Below are positions 53,513 to 64,000 of a stretch of DNA of 64,000 nt, in pieces. Positions within the stretch are counted from its first letter, which is position 1; each line of letters begins with the position of its first letter. The stretch covers positions 11,904,001 to 11,968,000 of the forward strand of contig OY759214.1 in NCBI GenBank assembly GCA_963662175.1, written 5' to 3'. Source of the stretch: Aradus depressus. Its lineage: Eukaryota; Arthropoda; Insecta; Hemiptera; Aradidae. A program made the position numbers and the translations under genes. The notes below the pieces were generated by a model. The model saw nothing but the letters and a program-made list of their open reading frames with translations. It was not told the origin of the DNA and made no database searches.

Positions 53513-53934
53513 ACATAAGGGCTCCTAAATTTTGATAAATTCATTACCTCGGCAGTTGTTTGGGTTTTTGAGTCCAGCCCCTCCTCTGTCCCCTCCCTTC
53601 TCTTCTGCCGATTTCGCGGAAAATTCATAGGTGCCGTCCTTGTCGGTTTTTTATTGTAAATATAAGTTGAGCTCTTTGTCTGATTTCTCCCTCCCCTTTG
53701 GATAATTTTACATGAAATTAAAAGGTGTCTTTATGGAGTTCTGGGCTCACAAACAAAATTTCATGTCGGCCCGTTCATTCTATGGGGGGTTGTCGTGTTC
53801 ACAGACAGAGCATTTGGAATCTGGAGGTCAGAAAACATATCAAGGAGATATCCTCGGACCTATCGTATACACATTATAATATAATAGAGACGAAAGTAAA
53901 GAAATAGATACAATTAAAAAAGTCGTACGTTCTT

Positions 53935-54466
53935 CACCTGCTATGTACTTCCCCAACACGAATTACACCACATCCCTTCTGTCGACCACCGAAAATTAAT
54001 AGGTGCCCAATCTTATGGGGTTGAATCTAAAATTTCATGTCGATACATTCATTAGAGTGGCATTTATTGCGATTTTTGAGGTGAGCCCTCTTTGATCCCC
54101 CTCCACTTCGTCTGGAAATTAATAGATGTCGTCCTTATTTCGCTTTGAATTTATATATGAAATTTCGTGTCCATAGATTCATTACAATGCCAGTTTTCAG
54201 ATTTTTTGTGTTAAGGCTCCCCTAAACCTTCAATTGGCGGATTCGGCTAAAAATTAATAGGTGTTGTCTTTAGGGAGTTCTGGATTCACATTTAACATTT
54301 AGTGTCGATATATTCATTCTATTTGGAGTTATCGTGCTCACAGACACACATACACACATTTTTTTTATTCATTTTTGAATTCAGGAGATCGGAAAACATG
54401 TAATTCCGTTGAAAACTCCCATCGAATTTCTGACCGTTATTATTCTTGGCACAGCTGAAGAAGTAA
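53935..54466 (+). mobile_element. family H, near full length
   Basis: Leading end 'cctgctatgtacttccccaa' and trailing end 'ggcacagctgaagaagtaaa'; 532 bases with three module starts, one compressed. Preceded by AAAAAAGTCGT and followed by AAAAAT. Confidence 0.86.
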
Positions 54467-54959
54467 AAATTGCTTTGCCTCTGTATAAGGACGATCTACC
54501 CAAAGGGAGGGACTCAACTGTATTCACTTGGCCAGGCTTTTAGAGTCCTGAAGAAAGGTTGACATTTCAGAAGGCACATGAAAGCGACCAACCCCTTTAT
54601 GGTTCAGCTAACTTCAGCAGCTGTCCTTCGATTGCTACATCTCCTGTTCAATGCAATGAACCTTCCCAGTACCTTTATTACCTAATTATCATAAATGTCC
54701 TCTCATTACCTGCCTTAAACAGGTACATTGGCCAACCTGATCTTAATATCCTTCTGAATATTAATAGGACACTTCAGCTTGATGACATTTGCCCTTTGAT
54801 GTGTATTACCTAATTGTATCTTTGTCTCCTTCAGCTATATATGCACTAGCATATTATGTATCGGTTTAGTTGTGCAATTTGAATATTCGAAACCTAATTA
54901 TTGTCATGCTTAAATCTTGCTCAGTCCCCTATACCAAATTTGAAAATATATATATATCA
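54467..54959. other. unassigned sequence
   Basis: An 84-codon plus-strand frame (54559-54813) has no motif. (TA)n near 54948. Confidence 0.4.
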
Positions 54960-55471
54960 TGTCTGTCTGTGAACACGATAATTCCTGATAGAAAGAATGC
55001 ATTGACACGAAATTTAAAATGTGTATTCAGAAGACAATAAGACTACACCTATTATTTTCAATCAAATTGGTCAAAGAGAAGGGTGGATTTGAAGGGGGTG
55101 GGGGGGGGGGGGGGGGGAGGGAGGGGGACATAACACAAAAACTCTAATAACTGCCGTTGTAATAAATGTATCGATATGAAATTGCATATTTAAATCCAAA
55201 ACCCTATATGAACAGCACCTAGTAATTTCCCGCGAAATCGGCCGAGGTGCAGGGAAGGATGTAAAGAAGAGGGGTCTCCTCACAAACCCTAACAAATGCC
55301 GATGTAATGAACGTATCGGTACAAAATTGAGTACGATGATTCAGAAGTGATCCTATATAAGTCTCAACTATTGATTTCTACTCCAAAATGTCGATTTGTG
55401 ATGGAGGAGGAACAATATCTAAATTGAATCGTGCTGGGGAAGTTCATTGTTGGTGATTCACAAACGACCTG
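54960..55471 (-). mobile_element. family H, lacking only the hairpin end
   Basis: Starts at 'ctgtctgtgaacacgataat', two modules, a G20 expansion at about 55098-55117, and leading end 'gctggggaagttcattgttg' and 'gtgattcac'. Confidence 0.85.
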
Positions 55472-55526
55472 TTAGTTTATTTTACAACCTGTGAAATAAA
55501 TATTATCATTATTAATTTAATGTCGA

Positions 55527-55730
55527 GATAAGCACGCCGTCCTTCGGTTGGGACGTTAAGCGGTGGGTGGTCACGTGCCTGAACGATGTCAGGTACTGGT
55601 TAAATACCCCACTAGGTGAAAAAAAATATTAGGGTAGACAAAATTTAGGACCATATAAGAGTGACAAAAGAGCGCTCTTTTAGTAGGTGATATGACCTTG
55701 AATTTAAAGTCCGGGTATGATTCAAAATGA
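55527..55730 (+). mobile_element. SINE, headless
   Basis: 'aagcacgccgtccttcggtt' to 'gggtatgattcaaaatgact', with a 7-base insertion at 'gcggtgggtggtcacg'. It inserts beside or into a family L copy that follows. Confidence 0.82.
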
Positions 55731-55734
55731 CTAA

Positions 55735-55990
55735 ATATTTTTTTTGTGTATTTATTATCATTATTTTTTTTTTCCATATTCTATTTATTAATATTTTTAT
55801 TCTTGTTGTCATATTTTCAAGTATTTATTTATACATTTCATTTTATTTTTATTACTATTTTTGTTATTACTAATCACATGTATAGCCCACACTAAGAGTT
55901 AATAGCTGTTTATGTATCTAATTTATAAGCTATCTTAATGTATACATTTTTATGACTTGTCGTATTACCATGTTTTTGTTTAATGGAAAA
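55735..55990 (+). mobile_element. family L repeat
   Basis: Plus-sense: T-rich part, then 'agagttaatagctgtttatg', 'tatctaatttataagctatc', 'cgtattaccatgtttttgtt'. The (ATT)n tail is lost. Confidence 0.65.
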
Positions 55991-56749
55991 CTATCGCATT
56001 TCCTTACGTATTTCTTACGTGTAATGTTAGTGAATTATTAAGTATAAGCAGGTTAAGTGCCGAGACTTGAAGGAGATTTTAGATTTACATCCATCTTAAG
56101 CAATGTTTTATCTCTTCACGATTATTACTTGTGGACATTGTCTTTCTACTTCATTCAGTGCAACGCCTCATAAAACAGCACTTACCTCTAGCAAAACTAG
56201 CGAAAGTTGCAGCTCACTGTCTCCCTTGTTATAGCCGAAGAAAAATCAACTTGATTCATGGCTCATACAATGTTCTTTCTGCAGACAGAGGCACTGGTTG
56301 CAAGGGGGAGAGAGTGAGTTTAGAGGGAGAGCGATACCTTCGAATGAGTTCGCAGCTTTCTTGCACTCTACCAGTTGTTCTGTCGCAAACTTTAGCCATC
56401 AAATTTTAACATAATAGGCTTTTTAATTCATATTTTTAATTGGAATGTAATGTGGGCGTCATCTTTCTGCAAGAGGAAATTAATTGAACTTTGACCAAAA
56501 TTTGTTTTTGAATGATAGTTAATTCTTAAGGAAGATGGGTAATCCTTAATGAATCCGCAGGACCAGACAATAGGATCCTTTGTTCTTTCTATGGAACCCT
56601 TTCACTAACTAAATTTTGCTGAGTTGACAATGAGCTGATTGTGAAGAAGGCACGGGTTCAATACGGCTAATAACCTTACTGAAAGAAGGACTATTGTAAT
56701 CCGTATTATCTTGGTTTGGGATATGGCTACTATATGGTTAGTAAGTTTT
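55991..56749. other. unassigned sequence
   Basis: A 92-codon plus frame (56131-56409) contains KQHLPLAKLAKVAAHCLPCY and is unrecognised. 'tttagagggagagcgatacc' near 56319 resembles a family H phrase. Nothing firm. Confidence 0.3.
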
Positions 56750-57030
56750 TGTGACTCATACCCGTCCTTTAAGTTCGAGATCATATCGCCAATTACCAGA
56801 GCGCTCTTTCCTCGATTTGAGAGTCCTAAAATTTGCCATGTAGGGTATGGGTCTTTAATGAGTAACTGATATCGGCTCGAGAACATTGCTTAACATCTGA
56901 TCCGAAGGACGGCGCCCTCAAGGTTTTTTTTTACCTCCCAGATGTAACAGTAATAGGAAAACTTAAGGGTCTCGGTACCGAACCCGCAATCTTGGAGCTC
57001 AGTAGACAGGGACGCTACCCGGAGGCACCT
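56750..57030 (-). mobile_element. SINE with damaged head
   Basis: Minus-strand older-type copy: tail 'tttgtgactcatacccg', body with CTCAAGG, and B box region 'ggtaccgaacccgcaatctt'. The A box is not clear. Confidence 0.82.
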
Positions 57031-57088
57031 CGGAAGCCACCATTTAAGGGAAGAATCTTTCAACACCTATTTTAGTAATTTAGTTTTT

Positions 57089-57295
57089 GGTGGACATGAG
57101 CCCGACTCTACTGTGGGAGTCCTAAATTTTGCCTATCCTAAATTTTTATTCACCTAGGGCAAGGTGACATCGTACAGGCTCGGGACCATCGCTTAACGTC
57201 CTAACCGAAGGACGGCGTTCTTAAGTTTATTTTACTTCCCAGATAAAATAAACTAAAATAAAATAATAAAAGGGCCTTGGCCGGATTTCGAACAG
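57089..57295 (-). mobile_element. SINE, 3'-truncated
   Basis: Minus strand from 'ggtggacatgagcccgactc' to 'ggccggatttcgaacagc'. It lacks the SINE's 3' tail (left) and the A box (right). Body is the AATAAAAATTTAGG variant. Confidence 0.84.
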
Positions 57296-57796
57296 CTGTC
57301 AACAAAATGACAATAACATTTTTTATCATTTAACAATCGGTAAATTCATTTTATTAAGTGTCTTTGAGGTCGCTGTAATTTGTAAATAAAAGATATCAAA
57401 ACTGAAAATGACTGGAAGAATTTATCTGTTCTGATTATGTCCAGAAACCAAATGAAAACATTATTGAATTGTGTTTCGGACATTGGTATTAACTCCAATT
57501 TTCCTCTCGGTTACACGGATTTGTTGTCAGCATTTGTGACAGATGTCAAGAGTCAAAATTATTTTTTGACATCAAATTCGTAATCAGCGACCTCCAAAAC
57601 ACTTGACAGAATGAATTTGTGAATTTCAACTTTAATACATATGAGAACCCATGTTAAATTCCATTTAAAATTCAAATGCCGTGGGGCACGGGTTATTTCA
57701 AATAGTTTTCGTTTTTTTTGGCGCAAAATTTTTCTTTCGTCGAGTTCTTCCAAACTAAGGGGGTGCACATTTTTTTTTTTTTTTTATTTGTCATTT
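57296..57796. other. unassigned sequence
   Basis: AT-rich, overlapping 64-69-codon frames on opposite strands at 57559-57835, no motif. Confidence 0.35.
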
Positions 57797-57875
57797 TTGG
57801 ACCACCCTAATATATATATACTTGGACCACCCTAATATATATATACTTGGACCACCCTAATATATATATATATAT
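57797..57875. repeat. 25-bp minisatellite, 3 units
   Basis: TTGGACCACCCTAATATATA plus TATAC, three times in a row. Confidence 0.9.
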
Positions 57876-59037
57876 ATATTCATTACATCGGAAGTTTTTG
57901 TAGTTGTACAATGACTGACAGGATGGCAATATAATCCAGAAAAGGTGAGTTAAAAATTGTATCTTTGTACAGCTAAGCAAGAATAATATATATATATATA
58001 TATCAAAATTAAAATATAACTATCATAACGCTGCTAGAGCAATGATGGTTTCAACAGGCCGCAGTTTTTCCTTTTTTTTGTTGTAATTTTCCAATAATGA
58101 ACCGTCGATATCGAAGCCTACATTTCTAAATGACAGTCTTCTCGAATGATAACGGTGTGAAACCACCTTAACAAAGCAAAATAGCGGTCAGAGCCAAGGA
58201 AAAGAAGTATGAAGTTAAAAACTTAATTAAAATGTTTTTAGGACAGAGAAAGTTAGGTTTTAAATAAGGTTAAATGAAGTTTATAGTATTATTTTTATAT
58301 TTTATTATATTTAAATGTCATATATATAGTTTATTATATTATTATAGTAAGGAAGGTTATCCAGATTGTCATAGGGATGCGCAGTATTTCAACTTTTGCG
58401 GGATCAACTCTCTCCAACAGGTTCCACATTGGATATATGCAACTGCGCCAGTATTAACAGCGGTCTTCCAGGGTCGCGCCTCATGATGTGACCACCCCTT
58501 TAAAGTGCAGCTCTTGTCAGCTTCTCATTGGTCTCATCCTCACATCTTTTTCTGGTGTAACACTGACCTTGAGATTTGTCTTTTTCACTTTTTCTATAGT
58601 GTAACGATTGAAAGTAATCGATTAACCGAACTTTTTTGACAGGTCGATTCATAAACAATTATAACCACAACTGAGTAAAGTGGTATGGCTATATGATTTT
58701 TCATATTTCATACCACGTTCTTCTACTAGTTATCTCTTTTTTTGGAAATAGGTCGATCTTCCCTCCACTCTTTCAGTCACGAAGAAGCAATATTCGCAGA
58801 ATTTTGGTCACGCAAGTCAAACAGGGCTCCAGAACCACTCCTGAGTCCTCTAATTGAGCTACCATCTGTTATTTGACATATTTTCCAGGTTTCAAGTATC
58901 CTAAAACTTCGTAAGGAGTCGTCATTTAATGCTGTAGTCGTCTCAAAACTATACGATTCTTCTTGCTTCTCTGTACAAAGATACTATTTTTGACTCACCT
59001 TTTCTGGATTATATTGCCATCGTGTCAGTCATTGTGC
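57876..59037. other. unassigned sequence
   Basis: No repeat shared in the window. A 70-codon plus frame (58274-58486) is unrecognised. 58480-58560 is GC-richer. 'catcggaagtttttgtagtt' at 57887 may be a tiny family H trace. Confidence 0.35.
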
Positions 59038-59140
59038 AACTCTGAAAACTGCCGATGTAATGAATATATTGACATAAAATTTAATAAGAGGATTCAGAAG
59101 CCCCTATGTAAGTACATTGCAGGTGATTCACTCCCGATTT
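59038..59140 (-). mobile_element. family H, short deleted copy
   Basis: 'aactgccgatgtaatgaata', 'aggattcagaagcccctatg', then directly 'gtacattgcaggtgattcac'; the ACTTCCCC part is deleted. Confidence 0.75.
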
Positions 59141-59144
59141 TCCT

Positions 59145-59278
59145 TATCTGGAAGATGAAAAAAACTTGAGCACGCCGTCCTGTACGATGTCAGGTAGTCA
59201 TAAAGACCTCCCAAACCTGTGAATAAACCTGGCTAGCCAAAATTTAGGTCTCCTACAGTAGAATCGGCTCATGTTGAG
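59145..59278 (+). mobile_element. SINE, headless and deleted
   Basis: Begins 'ttatctggaagatgaaaaaa', older type, with 'cttcggatgggacg...ctc' lost and the 3' third missing. Confidence 0.8.
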
Positions 59279-59694
59279 CGGAATAATTCACAATAAATTC
59301 ATTAAATATTTTTTAGTGGAATGACAAATTATCTAAACTAATACATGAGATCCCTTAGACATTAGATTAGATTTCAAGAAAAGAAATTTTAAAACTTATA
59401 TCTCTTAATTATATAGTTACATCGACCTGCATTCACAGACTGAATAGACAATGAGATGGCGAGAAAAATCTCAAAGTAACAAAAGAATTATGGGAACGAA
59501 AATAAGATGGTGAAAATGGTGGATATGGTGATGGTGCATTGCACAGTTTGTCAGGTTCAGCAACTTAACTAGCAAATAGGGGAATATAGATATTTGGGGA
59601 ATAATAATAAAATACAAATGATTTGCCATTGGGAATTTAACGCTACTAAAGGTAGATCAATAGATGTAGTCACTTACCCCGAAAAATGTTGAAT
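59279..59694. other. unassigned AT-rich sequence
   Basis: No recognised similarity. Confidence 0.4.
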
Positions 59695-59772
59695 GAAGGG
59701 GAAGTTAGGTAATCAGTCAAAAATCGTACGATTTCACCGGAATTTTCTGTTTTCCGATCACCGAATTCGAAA
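59695..59772 (-). mobile_element. family H hairpin-end fragment
   Basis: 'gaaggggaagttaggtaatc', 'tcaccggaattttctgtttt', 'ccgatcacc'. Confidence 0.7.
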
Positions 59773-59838
59773 AAGGACGCTCTGGTAGCGATATGACCTC
59801 ATAGTTAAAACCCGGACATGAATCATAATAACTAACTG
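59773..59838 (+). mobile_element. SINE tail fragment
   Basis: 'cgctctggtagcgatatgac', 'ttaaaacccggacatgaatc', 'ataataactaact'. Confidence 0.75.
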
Positions 59839-59844
59839 TATCAC

Positions 59845-59929
59845 CGGATGGTACCTTGGTTATAACAAACTCGCTTGTAACGAGCTGATTTTCTGGTTCA
59901 CTCAAATTCGTTATAACGAGGATTTACTG
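59845..59929 (-). mobile_element. possible pogo/Tigger-like transposon end
   Basis: Minus strand CAGTAAATCCTCGTTATAAC at 59929 leftward, next to TA at 59930-59931. CAGT...CTCGTTATAACGAA resembles inverted ends of pogo-like elements. Only one end is visible. Confidence 0.4.
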
Positions 59930-60077
59930 TACTACAGATATTTTCCTAAAATTCTCGACTGATGAAATCATTATTAAACTCTAGTTTCCAGTTGAGATCA
60001 ATTGGGTCTCTGTACGAAGGCTCCAGAGCATAGAACCGGTCTTTACATTATAGGCATTGTCAAAATTATTCATTTAA

Positions 60078-60735
60078 TAGATATTCCAAATTGGTTATTT
60101 CGAACTGAGATATCTTATAGATATTTCAAGTTGGTTATTTTGAACTGAGACATCTAATAGATAGTTGGTTAATTCCAGCATTTCTTCCAGTGGTGTCTTC
60201 TTATTCTTTTTTCCGACAATATTTCGGGACCGGAAGAAGGGACTTGTAAGTCCCAGAGAAGTTTTAGAAACACGTTTTAGATATTCCAAATTGGTTATTT
60301 TGAACTGAGACATCTTATAGATATTCCAAATTGGTTATTTCGAACTGAGACATATAACAGATATTCCTAATTGGTTATTTCGAACTGAGACATATAACAG
60401 ATATTTCAAATTGGTTATTTCGAACTAGACATATAACAGATATTCCTAATTGGTTATTTCGAACTGACAACTCTAATAGATATTCCAAATTGGTTATTTC
60501 GAACTGAGACGTCTAATAGATATTCCAAATTGGTTATTTCGAACTGAGACGTCTAATAGATATTTCAAATGGGTTATTTCGAACTGAGACATCTAATAGA
60601 TATTTCAAATTGGTTATTTCGAACTGAGACGTCTAATAGATATTTCAAATGGGTTATTTCGAACTGAGACATCTAATGGATATTTCAAATTGGTCATTTT
60701 GAACTGAGACATCTAATAGATATTCCAAATTGACA
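60078..60735. repeat. 40-bp satellite, two blocks
   Basis: Unit 'agatattccaaattggttat' plus 'ttcgaactgagacatctaat'. About two units lie at 60078-60165, and about 11.5 at 60276-60735 with clear higher-order variants (aaat.gggt and aaat.tggt alternate). The 110-base gap between the blocks is unrelated. Confidence 0.92.
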
Positions 60736-60750
60736 GACATCTAATCGGCA

Positions 60751-61025
60751 GAAATTCGATGTTGAGTCTCCCCCTGAACAGGAAAGAAATCTGTGAACGA
60801 CATAACTCCAAATAGAATGAATGTATCAAAACGAAAGTTTACATGTCTATAAGGATTTTCAGCCAATTTGGCCAAAGGGAAGGTTGGGATTAGAGGGAGG
60901 CTTAATACAAAAACCTCAGTAAATATCGATGTAATGAAGGTATCGACACGATGTTGTATATGTAAATCTAAAACCTCATAAGGACCACAGCTGCCGATTT
61001 TGATGGGGGCTCAACTTAATAACTG
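60751..61025 (-). mobile_element. family H, two modules
   Basis: 'ctaatcggcagaaattcgat' joins the satellite directly; then 'cagccaatttggccaaaggg' and a second module end 'ggggctcaacttaataactg'. The ends are absent. Confidence 0.78.
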
Positions 61026-61819
61026 CATACCGACATGGAGTGTATCATTCCAGGGTGTGCCAGGCCATGCCCCACACTTGCCACAGCCTGGAACTGCCAC
61101 CCTGTTGATGGGCTGACCATGGTCTAGGGTGTGGCACGGTAAATATGTATTTTTTTATTAAAAGTTGCCAACCTGCTAGAAACCATACAAACGTGTTCCC
61201 ATGTATTCTGTGGCCATGAACTTTTATTTTTCAAAAACCTGCCTAGATGGTCGGCCATATGCTAAATTATACCTGTTCTCATCTTTTGATAAAATCTATT
61301 CCAAAGATTGAGCAACGTCCCTTGGATCTTGGATGGATCTAATTTGAACGAAGCTCTTTAATCAGAGGCTTGGATCAGATCTGAGATATGAAGAGACCCA
61401 GGTAGTATGGACGGAACAGGACCATAATACAGACCAACATCAGTCACGATTTGGACGACCTTCAGTCTCCGACCATATCACCTTAAAGTTTTACTGCACG
61501 TAAAAAAAAAAATATATGTGTAAACATCTTAGCTCTCGGTAGGGGCTATGTGAGACCGTCAGAGCATAAGTCTCGTTCATGTGCGTGTGTGTGTCGGACG
61601 GTTACGCGCGCAGCGCACACACAACTACACACTTCTTTATCTGTGATGTTGGCTGTTTTTGAGCATTTCTACGTTCATATTGTATAACATTGTTATTGAA
61701 ATATATAATAATAACTGCTGAAAATATTGATTGTTATATTGTCAGAACACATAATATAAGGTTTTTACCCATTTCAGGAGATTTAATTGAATACGATTCG
61801 AAGCATTTCAACAACAAAT
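61026..61819. other. unassigned sequence
   Basis: Contains inverted G/C-rich phrases at 61050-61140 ('ccagggtgtgcca', 'ctagggtgtggca') and a CpG-rich, GT/CA-rich spot at 61585-61625. No gene or known element recognised. Confidence 0.35.
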
Positions 61820-62049
61820 GAGGTTAGAAGCAAAGGGATGTAAGTGACAAATCGGCTGAAATTGTGATATGTGTGTTAACATCTTCCTTGACACCTACCC
61901 TGACTACTGACTAATGATCAGAACGATTGTTAATACCAGTAATGCTATCTAGTGGATAATACCTGAATTTACGATGTTACTATAACTTTGAAGGTAATTA
62001 TCTCGAAATGACATTTTTGTCACTTACATTCCTTTGCTTCTAACCCCCT
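61820..62049. mobile_element. MITE B, copy 2
   Basis: Same interior as copy 1 ('gatcagaacgattgtt', 'gaaggtaattatctcgaaat'). The left end lost three G's, the right end AACCCCCT is intact, and about 18 bases are deleted inside. Length about 230. Confidence 0.88.
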
Positions 62050-63182
62050 GAAATTAGAAAACTATCATCGACACTGTATTCTCGCGGTATTTAGTGAAAC
62101 TACAATGACAGTTGTATATATCTTATTTTAGCTCTCACAAACCTATAATTTTATGTATAAAAGAAATTTAAGAACAATAAATTTGAAAGTTTAATTCCTC
62201 ATACTACTTTTCTTATTCTAACATTATAAAACAAATTTTAATCAAAATCAGTGCATGTTAGCAAATTTTTGAAACTAAAGCAGACGTATCGCATCACTCA
62301 CACATGACTTTTTTTTTTTTTTGGAATTAAGGGGTCGAAAAACTTGAAATTCCGGTCCGGAAATATTTATAGGTAATGTTTAAATTGGAAAGCATAGCAA
62401 ATAATTTTTAAATATATTTTTAATTTCTTTGAAATGCTCAAAAACAATAGAACTTTCTTATTTATATTAACCACATTTTTGCAGTTCACTTCACCCTCTG
62501 AAAATCATTTCATACTGGCATTACATTTATAAAAAAAAATCATTCTCACAATTTTCTTTCTTTTTGTATGGTGACAATACTTAGAAAGTCCCAAATTATT
62601 GACATTTTCGGTATATCACTATCATATAATTATAATAAGACCTAAAGAACCGCACTTGCTAGTAATACTTTTCAAGAACCAATAAAGATAAATCTATTCT
62701 GTCCTCAAAATATAAAAAACACCGATTAAGAACAGTTTAACCTATAAAAAAATATATTTAATTACACTATTAAAAAGATTTAATTTGTATTATTATAGCT
62801 GTCAATCATTTTACAATACCATTCTATAGTTTTTTTATGAAAAAAGCATACCTGAAAGTGTTACAATACTACTCAAAATAAATGTATTACACCATTGCCT
62901 TTTTTTTTTATATTTCATTGAAGGCATCGGCAGTAGTTATTATGTTTACCTTGAATTATAACAGTCCTCACTCTCATTTCTGTTCTGCCATTTTCTATTT
63001 TACCATGATGTGATATAATATGATATATAATATATGGTTTAATGAGATTTATGAAAAATAGTTAACGGTTCATTGGAATAAAGTAACAAGTGAAATTATT
63101 ATTATTCATTAAAGAGTTTTTTAAATAATTTTTATGAATGTTTATTGAAAGTAGAAAAATATTACTTTTATTCGTCTTCTTT
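62050..63182. other. unassigned AT-rich sequence
   Basis: Very low GC content. A family H scrap may be present at 62315-62360 ('ggaattaaggggtcgaaaaa', 'cttgaaattccgg'). No gene. Confidence 0.4.
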
Positions 63183-63330
63183 CTACACTGTGTGTGGGTG
63201 GGATGTGCCACTGATGATGACGCTGTTGCGTTACAAAGCGGGGTCGCAAATAAAGCATTGGGAAGACAACGACGTTTATTTCTATTAGAAAATCTCGTAC
63301 CATATAATCTTATTATCACACATGAAAATA
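63183..63330 (+). mobile_element. family P, single arm with extended end
   Basis: 'gtgtgtgggtgggatgtgcc', CTGATGATGACGC (63211-63223), GCGTT, then the conserved 'gggaagacaacgacgtttat' and 'aaaatctcgtaccatataat', 'cttattatcacacatg'. The last part is the inverse of the left flank inside 21864-21900, so it fixes the family's outer end. GAAA is changed to CAAA. Confidence 0.75.
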
Positions 63331-63424
63331 TATAGATATGTTAGATCTATTTATTTGACTATTATACATTTGTTGGTAGAGCTGGTGTACACTAGGGACC
63401 TAAGTACCCTCTCTGTTAGCTACC

Positions 63425-63628
63425 TGTGGGGGTCCTAAATTTTTTTTATCCAGGTTTAGTTACCTAAGTTAGGGGTCTTTAACGAGTTCTGATATCGCAC
63501 AGGCTCGGGACCACCGATTAACATCCCATCCGAAGGACGGCGTGCTCAGGGTTTGTTTACCTCCCAATAAACTAAACTAAAGGCCTCGGCCGGGTTTTGA
63601 ACTTGAGCTCAGTAAGCGAGGGCCCTCT
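63425..63628 (-). mobile_element. SINE with damaged head
   Basis: Minus strand, 3' truncated at 'gtgggggtcctaaatttt'. The head region is shortened ('cggccgggttttgaacttga', 'gctcagtaagcgagggccct'). Confidence 0.82.
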
Positions 63629-63687
63629 TTTATTGGACTTTGCAAATAAGAAGATAAAACCCGTATTATAGATATCTGCCAAATTAT

Positions 63688-63958
63688 TTACGGGTTCGAA
63701 ATCCGGCCGAGGTTCTTAGGTTTTATCTGGGAGGTGAGCCCACTGATTTTCGGATGGAACGTTAAGCGATGGTCCTGGAGCCTCTGCGATGTCAGGTGCT
63801 CCTTAAAGACCACCTATCTGATGTGAATAAACCTAGGTAGACAAAATTTAGGACTCCCACAGTAGTAGAGTTATGTCCGGCAGAGTGACGAAAGAGCGCT
63901 CTGGTAGTAGGCAATATGACCTCGAGGTTAAAGCCCGGGCATGAGACACAATAACTAA
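63688..63958 (+). mobile_element. SINE lacking the A box
   Basis: Begins at the B box (GGTTCGAAATCC at about 63691), full older-type body with AATAAACCTAGGTAGAC, and tail 'gagacacaataactaattt'. With the previous copy it forms an inverted pair about 60 bases apart. Confidence 0.85.
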
Positions 63959-64000
63959 TTTCTCAATTAATATTACTATTTATTTATTATATTAATATTA

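Larger units (their letters stand above)
52795..53850 (+). mobile_element. family H, split by a LINE
   Basis: Leading end 'caatgtacttccccagcaag' at 52802. The copy breaks at 52907 and continues at 53513 with 'acataagggctcctaaattt', two modules and the 'gaatctggaggtcagaaaac' block. The hairpin is missing. Confidence 0.85.

Overview
The window reads as repeat-dominated, AT-rich nuclear DNA of an invertebrate, most likely an insect. The reasons are a tRNA-derived SINE, Jockey-clade and I-clade LINE remnants, hAT and mariner-type transposon remnants, and MITEs, with no prokaryotic gene organisation and no long host reading frame. A hemipteran would fit, but nothing visible fixes the order or species. 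I found no host protein-coding gene I can defend. The only recognisable protein-coding sequence belongs to decayed transposable elements.

Two interspersed families fill much of the window. The SINE family is about 320-350 bp long, with pol III A and B boxes in a tRNA-like head and a conserved body. It has about 23 full or partial copies on both strands; two have perfect 12-bp target-site duplications (1646-2018 and 15100-15448). The second family, called family H here, has about 45 copies and fragments. Intact copies are about 530 bp and built from repeated modules of about 170 bp. One end carries a CGGTGAATCACCG palindrome followed by ACTTCCCCAG; the other carries an ACTTCCCC...GGGGAAGT hairpin. 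This asymmetry, plus head-to-tail copies, resembles non-autonomous Helentron-type elements, but that assignment is inference. In the feature list, '+' for family H means the CGGTGAATCACCG end comes first.

Layout. 1-13 kb: minisatellites, family H, SINEs, MITE A copy 1 and a diverged tandem duplication near 11 kb. 13-24 kb: a Jockey LINE fragment, a SINE inside an AT-rich family L element, a large inverted repeat (16.6-17.8 kb), tandem family H copies interrupted by a palindromic element, MITE B copy 1 and a near-perfect family H palindrome. 24-36 kb: an I-clade LINE 3' end, many family H pieces, a second LINE tail, and MITE A copy 2 nested in family H. 36-50 kb: Jockey LINE fragments, a deleted mariner-type element inside family H, a 36-bp minisatellite, and a small hAT element (49175-49908) carrying a SINE and the C-terminal end of its transposase. 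50-64 kb: an element with long inverted repeats, a LINE inserted in family H with a 14-bp duplication, a 40-bp satellite, MITE B copy 2 and more SINEs.

The most unusual material is a small palindromic family (21864-22134 and relatives). Its arms carry a CTGATGA...stem...GAAA motif resembling a hammerhead ribozyme core, and the same motif type occurs in two otherwise unrelated places (17702 and 27836). The nesting gives a relative history: family H and family L are older hosts, while SINEs, MITE A, the mariner-type element and a LINE inserted into them later.
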